Shown here one piece after another: positions 8,686 through 18,400 of a stretch of DNA of 64,000 nucleotides. Source of the stretch: Planctomycetota bacterium (GTDB lineage Bacteria > Planctomycetota > GCA-002687715 > DRQF01). How positions within the stretch are numbered: position 1 is the first letter of the stretch; each line of letters opens with the position of its first letter. Made by a program: the position numbers and the translations under genes. Where the stretch lies: positions 1 through 64,000 of the forward strand of contig JACKGY010000003.1 in assembly GCA_020639295.1 (NCBI GenBank), read 5' to 3'. The notes below the pieces were generated by a model. That model was given only the letters and a program-made list of their open reading frames with translations. It had not been told where the DNA came from and ran no database searches.

Positions 8686-11600
8686 TCAGGAACCCCTGAC
8701 GAAGCTCGAGCGTCGCCGCGCCGCCTTCTCCTCGGCCGCGCTCCGGGCGGCGGCGGCCGTCCGCTCCAGCCGGCCCTCGAGGCCGTCGCGAAGCGCGCGG
8801 GCCTTTGCCGCCAGTTCCGTCTGCCCGGCCTGATCGGCGAGCCCGGCCAGGGTGGCCGCGGCTGCGATCGACTCGACGTAGTCGAGGGCCGCGGCCGGCT
8901 CGGGAGCCTTTTCCAGCTCGGCCGCGAGGGCGACGAGCGCCGCGGTCTCGGCGGCGTCGAGGCCGTCGCCGGCGCCCACCCGCAGCGCGCAGGCGCGGGC
9001 GAGGAGCCGATCGGGGGCGACCGTCGGCAGGCTCGAGACCAGGGTGTCGACGAATTGCGCGACGTGCTGGAAGAAGGGGTCCTTCCGGTCCTCGAGACGC
9101 AGGACGCAGGCGGTCGCGCCCTCGATGTCGCTCTCGGCCAGGAGCACCACCAGGATCAGGCTGACGCGGCCCTCGCCGGGGAAGAGCTCGAGGGCCTCCA
9201 GGAACAGCGGCCTGGCGGCATCGCGCTGGCCGGCGTTGATCACCACCGAGCCGTGGTTGAGCCAGGCCTGGGCCTCGGCCGGCCACAGATCGATCGCGGT
9301 CTCGCCGGCGGCGATCGCGTCCTCGCTGCGACCGAGTCCCTCGTAGACCAGGGGCAGGTGGAGCCAGGCCTTCTGGCAGCAGGAGTCCGAGGCGAGCGCG
9401 CGCTCGAACAGGGCGAGGGCCTGTTCGAAGCGGCCGGCCTTCAGGTGGACGATGGCGGCGCCGCTGAGCGCGGGCTCGAGGTCGGGCTCACCGGCCAGTG
9501 CCTTCTCGAAGGCCTCGAGCGCCTCGTCGTTCCGGCCCAGGGCCACGAGGACCGTGCCCAGGTTGTGCCAGCACTCGCCGTAGTCGGGACGGAGCTCGAG
9601 CGCGCGCCGGGCGCTGGTCTCGGCCTCCGGATAGCGTTCGAGTTCCTTGAGCGCGACCGCCCGGTTGTTGAGGGCGAAGGGGAAGTCCGGGCGCAGCTCG
9701 AGAGCCCGATCGTAGAGACCGAGGGCCTCCTCGGCGCGGTCGATGCCGCAGAGCGCCGAGGCCAGGTTCACGAGACAGTCCGGATCGTCGGGGCTCAGCG
9801 CCAGCGCCCGGCGGAGGATCGGGATCGCCTCCTCCTGCCGCCCCAGGTCGATCAGGGCGGCGGCATGGTTGCGGAAGGCGAGGACGAGGTCCGGCGCCGC
9901 GCCCTCGACCTGCTCGTAGGCCGTGATGGCCTCCTCCTTGCGGCCGCATTCGTCGAGCGCGCTGGCGTGGTGCAGCCGGACGATGACGTCGTCGGGCGCG
10001 ACCGCGATGGCCTGCTCGGTGAGGCGCAGGGCCTCCTCGGGATGGCCGGCCCGGCGGAGGTGGACCGAGTAGCGGCCCTTCTGCAGGGGGCTGAGCTCGC
10101 CCACGAGAGCGCGGGCGCGGCCCGCCTGGGCGAGCGCCGAGCGGAAGTCCTGCATGCGCGAGGCCTGCTCCGCGGCCAGCCAGGCCAGGCCGGCGTCTCG
10201 GGGCGCGGCCTCGAGCATCAGCTCGATGCGGGCCAGCGCCTCGCGCGGCCGCTGGCGACGGGCCAGGAGAGCCACCTCCAATCGTCCGAGCAGATCGCCG
10301 CGGATCGGCCGGGCCGCCAGGTCCTCGGCGTCGAGATCGAGCCGCGCCGCGAACTCCGCTCCGATCGTCGCGAGGCTCCGGCGGGCGGCCTCCTGATCGC
10401 CACGGCGAAGCTCGACCAGGGCACGCCAGAGGAGGGGTTCGGCGGTCTCGCCCCCGCGGTCGAGGAGGCGGGCGGCGACGGCGAGCGCGCGTTCGCCCCC
10501 GGGGTCGCCCTCGTCGTCGAGAGCCAGGGTCCGCAGGCGGACCAGATCGCGCTCGCGCTCGAGCCGCGCCTCGAGCTCGGGGAGGAAGGCGGCCTCGCCG
10601 CCGATCCGCCTCAGGGTGTCGAGATCGGCGGCCGCCGCCTCCACCTGACCGTCATCGAGGTGGGCGAGGGCGCCGCGGTGGGCCGCGGTCAGCTCGCGGG
10701 TGATGCGCGCCCGATCCTCCGCCCGGGCGGCCAGGAGTCCGGCGACGGCGGGCAGGGCCACCGCCGCGACCAGGACCAGGGTCGCGAGGGCCGGGCGGCG
10801 TCGCGCCGCCTTGATCGTGCGTTCGGCCAGACCCACGGGCCGGGCCTTGATCGGCCGGATCTCGAGCAGGGCGCGAAGATCCTCGGCGAGGGCGCGGGCC
10901 GACTCGTAGCGGCGCTCGGGCGCCTTCTGCAGCGCCGTCGCCACGATCGTCTCGAGATCGCGCGGCGCGCCCGGAGCGACCTTCCGCAGCGCGGTCGGCT
11001 CGTCCTCGAGGATGGCGCGGTAGAGGGCGTCGCGGGTCGCGCCGACGAAGGGGCGCGCGCCAGCGATCAACTCGAAGAGCATCACGCCGAGTGCCCAGAC
11101 GTCGACCCGGGGATCGGCGAGATGGGAGGCCCCGCGGATCTGCTCGGGGGCCATGTAGTAGGGGGTGCCGAGGACGTCGCCCGATTGGGTCAGGTCGGCG
11201 CCGTCGCCGCCGAGCAGGTCGAGCGCGAGGCCGAAGTCGAGCACGACCGGTTGCCCGTCCTTCTGGATCATCACGTTGCCGGGCTTGAGGTCACGATGGA
11301 CGACGCCGGCCTGATGTGCCTCGTGCAGCGCGCGAGCGATGGTCTCGATCACCTGCAATCGAGGTCCGAATTCACCTCTTGCGACCCCGCCGGTCTGGGT
11401 GGTGGCGCTGCTGCCGAAGCTCGCCGTCCGGCGGTCGCGTACCAGGTCGGCCAGGCTCTCGCCCTCGACGTAGCGCATCGCGATCCAGGGCACGCCGTCG
11501 CTCTCGCCGACCCGCAGGACGCCGCAGAGTCCCGGATGCTCGAGCCGCGAGGCGACCTCCGCCTCGCGGCGGAAGCGCGCGAGCTGGGCGGGATCGCCGA

Positions 11601-11862
11601 GGCTCGACCGGGGCAGGACCTTCAGGGCGACGCGACGCTTCAGCGCGGGATCCTCGGCCAGGTAGACGATGCCCATGCCACCACGACCGAGTTCACGCAG
11701 GACGCGATAGGGGCCGAAGCCGAAGCCGGCGTTGGCGCCGGGCTCGTGAAGGCCGGGCTGGACCCCGATCGTCCGTTCGCTGGCGTCGGCGGCTCCGGCG
11801 GCGACCCACTCGGTGGCGTCGTCCCGCGGGCTGCCGGTCTCGCTGTCTTCGTCGGCGCTCAT
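8686..11862 (-). CDS. Membrane Ser/Thr protein kinase with C-terminal TPR repeats
   Basis: 1058 residues from ATG 11862. Residues 50-335 are a Hanks-type kinase with all main motifs: GRGGMG (59-64), Lys81, HRDLKPGN (189-196) and DFG (209-211), then the APE-type motif MAPEQ. A basic stretch and one membrane helix (about 358-379) follow, then about 650 residues of TPR repeats, many ending in an 'ALELRPD'-like turn. Kinase-TM-TPR is a common planctomycete arrangement, where the repeats may sense or recruit partners across the membrane. The frame stays open further upstream, but that part lacks biased codon use. Convergent with the gene at 7258, with a 12-bp gap. Confidence 0.9.
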   Translation of the reverse strand: MSADEDSETGSPRDDATEWVAAGAADASERTIGVQPGLHEPGANAGFGFGPYRVLRELGRGGMGIVYLAEDPALKRRVALKVLPRSSLGDPAQLARFRREAEVASRLEHPGLCGVLRVGESDGVPWIAMRYVEGESLADLVRDRRTASFGSSATTQTGGVARGEFGPRLQVIETIARALHEAHQAGVVHRDLKPGNVMIQKDGQPVVLDFGLALDLLGGDGADLTQSGDVLGTPYYMAPEQIRGASHLADPRVDVWALGVMLFELIAGARPFVGATRDALYRAILEDEPTALRKVAPGAPRDLETIVATALQKAPERRYESARALAEDLRALLEIRPIKARPVGLAERTIKAARRRPALATLVLVAAVALPAVAGLLAARAEDRARITRELTAAHRGALAHLDDGQVEAAAADLDTLRRIGGEAAFLPELEARLERERDLVRLRTLALDDEGDPGGERALAVAARLLDRGGETAEPLLWRALVELRRGDQEAARRSLATIGAEFAARLDLDAEDLAARPIRGDLLGRLEVALLARRQRPREALARIELMLEAAPRDAGLAWLAAEQASRMQDFRSALAQAGRARALVGELSPLQKGRYSVHLRRAGHPEEALRLTEQAIAVAPDDVIVRLHHASALDECGRKEEAITAYEQVEGAAPDLVLAFRNHAAALIDLGRQEEAIPILRRALALSPDDPDCLVNLASALCGIDRAEEALGLYDRALELRPDFPFALNNRAVALKELERYPEAETSARRALELRPDYGECWHNLGTVLVALGRNDEALEAFEKALAGEPDLEPALSGAAIVHLKAGRFEQALALFERALASDSCCQKAWLHLPLVYEGLGRSEDAIAAGETAIDLWPAEAQAWLNHGSVVINAGQRDAARPLFLEALELFPGEGRVSLILVVLLAESDIEGATACVLRLEDRKDPFFQHVAQFVDTLVSSLPTVAPDRLLARACALRVGAGDGLDAAETAALVALAAELEKAPEPAAALDYVESIAAAATLAGLADQAGQTELAAKARALRDGLEGRLERTAAAARSAAEEKAARRRSSFVRGS

Positions 11863-12125
11863 GGCTGATGAGGGTAGAGGATGAAGAGCGCGGGAGGAAG
11901 GACGAGCCGAAGGGCATTCCGACCGACCTTGGAGCGCTTGCGCGGGGATCGCATGAATTCCCGGCGAAGGGCACACGACCGGACCGCCGCGCGACCACCT
12001 GCACCACGCCGAAGGAGCACCACAAGCCCCGCCGCTTCCCACGGCACGTTCATGCGGGGGGGTGACCATGCGCTCGTTCGGTCGACGTCCGACCGCGAAC
12101 GCGGAATCCAAAGGAGATCCCCGGA
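11863..12125. other. Divergent intergenic region
   Basis: About 260 bases between the leftward kinase gene and the rightward secreted-protein gene. It must carry promoters for both. A strong AAAGGAGAT ribosome-binding site lies at its right end, 7 nt before ATG 12126. I could not single out convincing promoter hexamers. Confidence 0.5.
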
Positions 12126-13892
12126 ATGATCCGTTCCCTGCGCAGCCTGGCTCTCGCGAGCCTTCTCGGCCTGGCCCTGGCGAGCACCGCCAGCGCCCAG
12201 TTCTTCCCCATGACCTCGAGCGCCGGCAGCACCACGGCGGTCGAGGGCAGCGCCCCCTTCAAGGCGCCCTTCGGCATCGCCCAGACCAAGGTCGCCGACC
12301 GCAACGGTCTCGCCGCCGCGGGCCTCGCGCCCTCTTTCGGCACCTGGGACATGGTCGCCTTCAGCGCCGACAGCCGCTTCATCTTCATTCCCAGCGAGGA
12401 GACCACCGGCGGCGGTCTCTTCCGTTACGACACCCTGACCGGCGCGGTCGCCAACATCGCGATCGGCAACGGCAGCGGCTCGCGTGAGGCCGACCCGGCC
12501 ATGTGGAACCCGAGCAACGACGAGTTCTCGCGCGTCGACCCGGCCACGCTCACGCCCTGGAACACGGTGATCTTCGCCGAGGAGACCACCGGCGGCCGCC
12601 TCTTCGAGGTCCTGAACCCCTTCAGCACCGGCAGCTTCAACGTCGTCTGGCGCACGAGCATCCCCGGCGTCGGCCACGAGGGTCTGCGCTTCGACCAGAA
12701 CGGCAACCTCTACTTCATCGACGAGGACAACTCCGGCTCGATCTACAAGTTCGTCCCGGCGGTCCCCGGCGACCTCTCGGTCGGCCAGGTCTTCGTCCTC
12801 TCCGTGAACGCCTACGCCAGCGATCCGGGCGTCAACGCCGCGGCCACCTGGAACAACGCCGCCAACGCCAGCGCGGCCCGCACCGGCGCCGCCACCTGGG
12901 TGCCGATGACCGACGCCATGGGCAACAAGCTCACCAGCGCCGATCCCTTCGTCTGGGTCAGCTCCACCGGCGGTCGTAGCGCCGCGGACGAACTCAAGGG
13001 CACGCCCTACGGTCGTCCCGAGGACGTCGACTTCGGTCGTCTCGCCAACGGTCACCAGGTGCTCTACTTCACCGCCACCAGCGAGCACGCCGTCTACTCG
13101 GTCGAGCTGGTCTCCGGTTCGCAGGCCGTCGTCCGCGTCTTCGCCGATCGCAACAGCATCAACGAGGCCACCGGCGCCGCGCTCGGCAGCCACCTGACCT
13201 CGCCCGACAACCTGGCGGTCGACGCCTGGGGCAACGTCTACATCGTCGAGGACAACAACCCCGGCGACATCTTCCAGGCCCGTGACCTCGACCAGGACGG
13301 CGTCGCCGAGACCGTCGCCCTCTTCCTCAGCAACGGCGTCGGCGGCTCCGAGCCCTCGGGCCTGATCTTCGACCCGAACGATCCCTACCGCGCCATCTGC
13401 TGCGTCCAGCACCCCTCGAGCGGCAACGACGCGCTCTGGTCCTTCGACCTCCGTCCCTACGACGGCACCAACGATTCGCTGGACCTGCTCACCACCATCA
13501 ACGGCGGCGAGCTGACCACCGGCCCGGCCCGCTACGTCAAGGGCGCGCGCGCCTTCGACCAGATGATCATCCACCTGAACAGCCCGACCGGTAAGTTCAA
13601 CTTCGGTCCGGTGATCTTCTTCTACGATCTCTTCGTCACCGGCTTCCCGGCCTCGGTTCCGGGCTCGCCCTTCCTGCACGTCGACATCCCGTCGACCGTC
13701 GTCGTCCTCGACGGTGGCGCCGCCAGCCTCTTCGCTCCGGTCCTGGCGCCCCAGGGCATGTACTTCGGCGCGATCACGCCTCCGGGCCTGGCCGGCTTCA
13801 GCGTCATGCTCCAGGGTGGCGTCTACAGCTCGCAGGCCAACAACGGCATCGCCGCCGTGACCGATGGCCAGGAGATCCGCTTCATCCTCTGA
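12126..13892 (+). CDS. Secreted PhoX/DUF839-like beta-propeller protein
   Basis: 588 residues with a Sec signal peptide (SLALASLLGLALASTASAQ) and an AAAGGAGAT ribosome-binding site, one of the strongest in the window. The mature part resembles DUF839/PhoX-type phosphatase-like propellers: repeated blocks such as GHEGLRFDQNGNLYFIDEDN, YGRPEDVDFG and LTSPDNLAVDAWGNVYIVEDN supply clusters of acidic and Asn residues suited to Ca or Fe binding. PhoX family members are exported alkaline phosphatases, but export here appears Sec-type, without a twin-arginine motif, and I cannot confirm the catalytic Arg/Glu set. Codon use is strongly C-ending, suggesting high expression. A terminator hairpin follows at 13963. 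Confidence 0.8.
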   Translation: MIRSLRSLALASLLGLALASTASAQFFPMTSSAGSTTAVEGSAPFKAPFGIAQTKVADRNGLAAAGLAPSFGTWDMVAFSADSRFIFIPSEETTGGGLFRYDTLTGAVANIAIGNGSGSREADPAMWNPSNDEFSRVDPATLTPWNTVIFAEETTGGRLFEVLNPFSTGSFNVVWRTSIPGVGHEGLRFDQNGNLYFIDEDNSGSIYKFVPAVPGDLSVGQVFVLSVNAYASDPGVNAAATWNNAANASAARTGAATWVPMTDAMGNKLTSADPFVWVSSTGGRSAADELKGTPYGRPEDVDFGRLANGHQVLYFTATSEHAVYSVELVSGSQAVVRVFADRNSINEATGAALGSHLTSPDNLAVDAWGNVYIVEDNNPGDIFQARDLDQDGVAETVALFLSNGVGGSEPSGLIFDPNDPYRAICCVQHPSSGNDALWSFDLRPYDGTNDSLDLLTTINGGELTTGPARYVKGARAFDQMIIHLNSPTGKFNFGPVIFFYDLFVTGFPASVPGSPFLHVDIPSTVVVLDGGAASLFAPVLAPQGMYFGAITPPGLAGFSVMLQGGVYSSQANNGIAAVTDGQEIRFIL

Positions 13893-13962
13893 GCGACCTC
13901 CGGGGGTCCCGATCCCGTCCTCTTCGATCCCTGCTTCCGGGCTCGGAATCCCCGCCTTCTTC

Positions 13963-13996
13963 GCCCGCCGATCCACCGCGATCGGCGGGCCTCTTC
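13963..13996 (+). terminator. Terminator hairpin after the secreted protein gene
   Basis: Perfect 10-bp stem GCCCGCCGAT / ATCGGCGGGC (13963-13972 and 13981-13990) with an 8-nt loop, followed by a short pyrimidine run (CTCTTC). It lies 70 bases after the stop codon. Confidence 0.65.
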
Positions 13997-14121
13997 ATGT
14001 CGGGTCGACCGCGTCGGGTCGGTCGTCGGGACGATCCGGCCCGGTCAGGAACGAGAGAACGCCGGAATACCGCGAATCTTCCCTACCGGGGCGGTGTTTG
14101 CTCCCCGTTGAGGAGATGCCC

Positions 14122-14658
14122 GTGACCAGCGAACTCGGCCTGCCTCGGGAGCTGACCGGGCGGCGCGTGCTCCTACGCCCGCCCCGACTCGCCGACGTCG
14201 ACGACCTGATGACCTACGTGAACGATCCGGACTGGGCGCGCTACCTGCCGGTGCCGCAGCCCTATCTCCGCGAACACGCGGTTGCCTGGATCGAGTCGAT
14301 GCTCGTCGCCGACTGGGTCAGCCGACCGCTCTGGGCGATCGAGGTCGAGGGCCGGCTTCAGGGCATGACCAACGCGATCATGGCGGCGGATTTGAGCGAG
14401 GCCGAGCTGGGCATCTCTCTCGATCCCGGCTGCTGGGGCCGAGGCTACGCCCGCGAGGTGCTGGAGGTGCTCGGCGACGCCCTGTTCGCGAAGCTGGCCG
14501 GTCTGGTCCGGCTCCGCGCCTGGACCGATTGCCGCAACCTGCGCGCCCGCCGTCTGCTGGAGGGGCTCGGCTACCACTTCGAGGGTATCGTCGCCGATCG
14601 GCGGGTGGTCCGCGGCGAGAGCATCGACGACGCCGGCTACGTTCTCGCCCGTCCCTGA
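14122..14658 (+). CDS. GNAT-family N-acetyltransferase (RimJ/RimL-like)
   Basis: 178 residues beginning PRELTGRRVLLRPPRLADVDDL, the typical opening of the RimJ/RimL type of GNAT proteins, which acetylate N-terminal amines or small molecules using acetyl-CoA. The acetyl-CoA-binding region is seen around GISLDPGCWGRGYAREVLEV (pyrophosphate loop GxxxxGxG/A-like), followed by the C-terminal LRAWTDCRNLRARRLLEGLGY motif. I prefer GTG 14122, because GAGGAG sits 6 nt upstream; ATG 14116 is in frame but touches the ribosome-binding site. Substrate unknown. Confidence 0.85.
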   Translation: MTSELGLPRELTGRRVLLRPPRLADVDDLMTYVNDPDWARYLPVPQPYLREHAVAWIESMLVADWVSRPLWAIEVEGRLQGMTNAIMAADLSEAELGISLDPGCWGRGYAREVLEVLGDALFAKLAGLVRLRAWTDCRNLRARRLLEGLGYHFEGIVADRRVVRGESIDDAGYVLARP

Positions 14659-14760
14659 GGCGACCGTCGTCCCCCGCGGGCATCCTGCAGCCTCGGAGAT
14701 CCGGAGGGTGGCCCCCGACCGGACGGGTGGGTCATCGCGGGCAGGATGCGGGAGCGGGAC

Positions 14761-15405
14761 ATGCGACAACTCTTCGAAGTGCTGGACGACCTGATCGTCG
14801 ACCACTGGGCCAAGATCCTGACCGGCCTCGTCCTCCTCGTGCTCGGGCGGGTCTGGGGTCGGTTTCGGGCTCGCCGCGAGTGGCAGGCGAAGGAGTTCAA
14901 GAACCGGCTGATGGTGAGCATGAACTCCATCGTCGACGGTCGACTCCTGATCCGCACCGTGCTCGAGAAGGACATGCACGAGGTCCTGCTCAACGGCCTG
15001 GCGGTGGCGGCCCTGCGTGAGGCCGGTCAGAAGACCAGCGAGTCGGACCCGGTGATCCACCTGGCGGAGGCCGATCGCTGGCACATCCTCAACGCGGTCC
15101 TCAACGAGGTCGCCGAGAACTTCAAGGAGGGACTCTTCGCTCGCGACCTCGGCTTGCCGGTGGTCGTGGGTCGCTACGTCTTCTGTCTCACCAACGAGGT
15201 CGCCGGTGACCTCCGGACCCGGAAGATCCGGGTGATGATCCAGCGGCCCGAACTCCTGGCCGAGGACGGTCCCGAGCTGCAGAGCCTCGAACTCGCGAGT
15301 CCCCACCACCGGACCCGACTCGAGACCCTGGCGGCGATGCGTCGTCAGTATCGGGGCGGCGCCTCCGAGGACTTCATGACCGTCGAACTCGCCTTGCCGC
15401 GCTGA
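14761..15405 (+). CDS. Membrane-anchored hypothetical protein
   Basis: About 214 residues. One hydrophobic helix near the N-terminus (about residues 16-31, ILTGLVLLVLGRVWG) is followed by a charged cytosolic part predicted mainly helical, with segments such as FKNRLMVSMNSIVDGRLLIRTVLEK and a second half with beta character (VVVGRYVFCLTNE, KIRVMIQRPELL). No family recognised. ATG 14761 has GGGAG six bases upstream; ATG 14746 is an alternative. It follows the GNAT gene after about 100 bases and may be co-transcribed with it. Confidence 0.65.
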   Translation: MRQLFEVLDDLIVDHWAKILTGLVLLVLGRVWGRFRARREWQAKEFKNRLMVSMNSIVDGRLLIRTVLEKDMHEVLLNGLAVAALREAGQKTSESDPVIHLAEADRWHILNAVLNEVAENFKEGLFARDLGLPVVVGRYVFCLTNEVAGDLRTRKIRVMIQRPELLAEDGPELQSLELASPHHRTRLETLAAMRRQYRGGASEDFMTVELALPR

Positions 15406-15414
15406 TCCGGGCCG

Positions 15415-15443
15415 GCGACCCGGCCGGCCTGCGGCCGGGTCGC
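15415..15443. terminator. Bidirectional hairpin between convergent genes
   Basis: Perfect 12-bp inverted repeat, GCGACCCGGCCG at 15415-15426 and its complement at 15432-15443, with a 5-nt loop, in the 69-bp gap between two converging genes. There is no clear T-run, which is common for GC-rich genomes. Confidence 0.55.
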
Positions 15444-15474
15444 TCGTCGCGGCCATCGGGCCGCCTTCGCCGGG

Positions 15475-18400
15475 TCAGCGATCGAGGCGATCGAGGTTCT
15501 CGTCGATCTGTCGATCGAGCTCGGCGCCGCGGTGCTCGAAGCGCTCGCGAATCGTCCGGGCGATCGCCACGGCGAGGTCGCGCTGGCCGAGGGCGACGGC
15601 GCAGCGGAGGCGTCCGACCAGCCCGCGGGCGTTCTCAGGCTCGAGCCGATCGACCCGCTCCCAGAAGGTCGCCGCTTCCGCGAACCGACCCTCGGCCTCG
15701 GCCGCGAGGGCGAATCGGGCCGGACCCTCGGCCTCCAGCGCGGACTGCTCGATCAGGCTGGTCCAGGCCCGTCGCGCCATCACGCCGTCACCCGCCGCCG
15801 CCTGGCGTCGGGCCAGCTCGGCCCAGAGGTCGAGATCGTGCGGTCGACGGCGCGCCAGGTCGAGCAGGGCCCGATCGGCCTCGCGGCCGCGACCGGCCCG
15901 ATCGAGAAGCTCCACGAGACGCCGTCGCCAGTCCTCGTGCTCGGGGGCGGCCGCGAGGGCGAGGCGGAGCTGGACGATGGCCCGGTCCAGCTGCCCGGCG
16001 GTGCCGAGGACGTCGGCAAGGGCCGCGCGCAGGATCGGGTTCTCCCGGTTCTCGGCCAGGAGCCTGGCCTCGAAGCGGGCGATGAAGGCCTCGCGATCGG
16101 GCAGACGGCTCAGGATGTCGCGAAGCCGGGCCAGGGCGCGGGCCTGGGCATCCGAGCTGGCGGGCCAGAGGACCACGGCCGCCGCCGCCTCGTCGACCGC
16201 CTCGTCGGACCGACCGAGCCGCAGCAGGCTTTCGCCAAGCTGCCCGTGGACCTCGTGGCTCACCTCGTTGCTGCGGCCCTCACGGGCCATCAAGCGGATG
16301 AAGTCGCGATGGAGCCGGACCGAGGCCTCGTCGGCTCCGATCCGCCAGGCGAGGTCGGCGAGTCGCAGCAGCACCGGCCCGGGAGTCCGGCCCGGCTCGT
16401 GGTGGCGCTCCTCGACCAGCTCGAAGGCCCGCTTCGCCGCTTCGGTCCGGCCGAGCTCGGCGAGCAGTTCGATCCGCAGGCAGTGGCGGTCGAAGCGGTC
16501 GTCGTCGAGCGCGAGGAGCCGGTCGACCGTGGCCAGGGCCCGCTCGAGGTCCTTGCCGTCCCGGGCGTAGCGGAGGAGTTCCTCGAGACCGTCCTCGGCC
16601 AGCGGCCGGCGGCCGTCGAAGGCGGCCAGGAAGTCGCTCGCGGCGCGCGGGTCCTCGAGGCCGTCGGCGAGGTAGGCGGCGATGCGGCGGGCGAGCCGCG
16701 GGTCGTCGGGACGGTGGTCGAGGGCGCTTCTCGCCACCGTCGCGAAGCGCTCGGCCGAGCCGATCCAGTAGCGATTCGAGTCGATGGAGTAACAGCAACG
16801 ATCGTAGCCGATGCCGCTGACCAGATCGGCCTCGAGCTCACGATCGAGCCAGCGCCCGAAGCGCGCGCGGTTGGCCGGTCCCGGGACGTCGGGGGCGTGC
16901 TCGTGGATGTAGGCCATGAACCGCGCCACGCTCTTCCAGAGGGGCTGACCGAGTGCCTCGCGATGGCTCGGATCCTGGTGGAGGAGGTCGAGCAGGAGTT
17001 CGAAGGCCTCCTCGTCGCGGCCGCCGTCGCGGAGCGCATCGGCCAGACCGCGGGCGATCTGATCGGCCCGCTCGTGGCGATGGCGGGTCAGGAGCGACGC
17101 GGCACCGGCGCGCAGATCGCAAAGGTCCTGCGCCACGAGCTCGGCCTCGGCGACCCGGGCATGGCGCCAGAGCGGTCGCAGGGCGCCGAGGAGGTCGACC
17201 AGAGTACCGGCGTCGGTCTCCTCGCGGATGAGGCGCAGCCACTCGTCACGGACCCGGCGATAGGTACCCGCCTCGGACCGGGCCAGCTCGGCGAGGCTCG
17301 CCAGGAGACGCTGCCGGACGAAGGCCCGACGCTTCGGCGGATACGGGCGCGCCAGCTCGGCGCGCCAGAATGCCTCGGCTCGCGCGGCCTGGCCGAGTTC
17401 GAGCAGGTGGGTCGCGAAGCGATCCTGGATCGGTCTCGTCCACTCCGGCAGGCGACCGTCGTGACGCGCGCCGATCTCGGCCAGGTCGGCCTCGAGGATG
17501 GCCACGGCGGCCTCCCGATCGTCGTTGTTCCAGAGCAGGTCCGCCCGGCTCGTCGCCACGGCGCTGCGTTCCTCGTCGGCCACGGCGCAGTCACGATGGA
17601 GGACCGCCACCAGGTCGAGGACGCGACGGCGCAGCTCGACATCCTCGATCCTTCCGGCCAGGGCGAAGGCCGCGGCGCAGCGCCGCCGCTCGCCGCGCTG
17701 GAGCCGGGCGGGGTCGATCTCGTCGAGGGCCGCGAGGCCGCTTCGGCGCCAGCCGGCGGTCCCGTGACGCTGGGCCAGGGCGCGTTCGCAGACCTGGAAG
17801 CGCATGAGGGAGAGGGCGTGGCGACGACGCGCGTCGGTCTCCGTCGCCAGCTCCTCGACCAGCCGGCTCTCGATCAGGTCGATCGCGGCCTCCTCGTGGA
17901 TGTCCTCGACCAGGAAGCGCATCGAGGCCAGAAGGTCGTAGAGGCCGTGTCGCGATTGCCGGGCGATCGATTCGACCGCGGCGGCGAGCAGCCGGTGATC
18001 GCGCGTCGTGGCCCAGTACTGGCGCAGAAGCCAGATCTGCTGTGAGGGTTCGGCGGCGCGGGCGAACTGGACCGCGAGGGCGACGGGGATCTCCTCCCCG
18101 AGCGGCTCCGTCGCCTCGGGTCCGCGGGCCTGGAGCCGGCCGAGCTGGTCGTGGAGCCAGGCGTTGAGGACCCAGTAGTCCATGCTCTCGAAGCGCCGGC
18201 GGCGGGCCAGATCGCGGCCGGCGCGATCGTCACGGAGCTGCAGCCAGGTGGCGAGTTCGGCCTGATCGTCGGCCTCGAGCGGCTCCAGGCGATCGAGCCG
18301 ACGCAGGCAGTCGATCGCCTCGTCGAGCCGATTCGCCGCCGCCAACGTCCAGGCCCGCGCCCGGCTCCAGCGGATCCGGTCCTCGGTGCCGCCCGCGGTG

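Noticed and set aside
9055..11868. 937-codon open frame antisense to the kinase-TPR gene
   Set aside because: It is a shadow of the high-GC codon pattern on the other strand; the product is a low-complexity string of Gly, Arg, Glu and Ala without domains.
11863..12111. N-terminal extension of the kinase by 83 residues
   Set aside because: The extension is compositionally unlike the kinase, and ATG 11862 gives the usual acidic start of such kinases; the region is needed as a divergent promoter.
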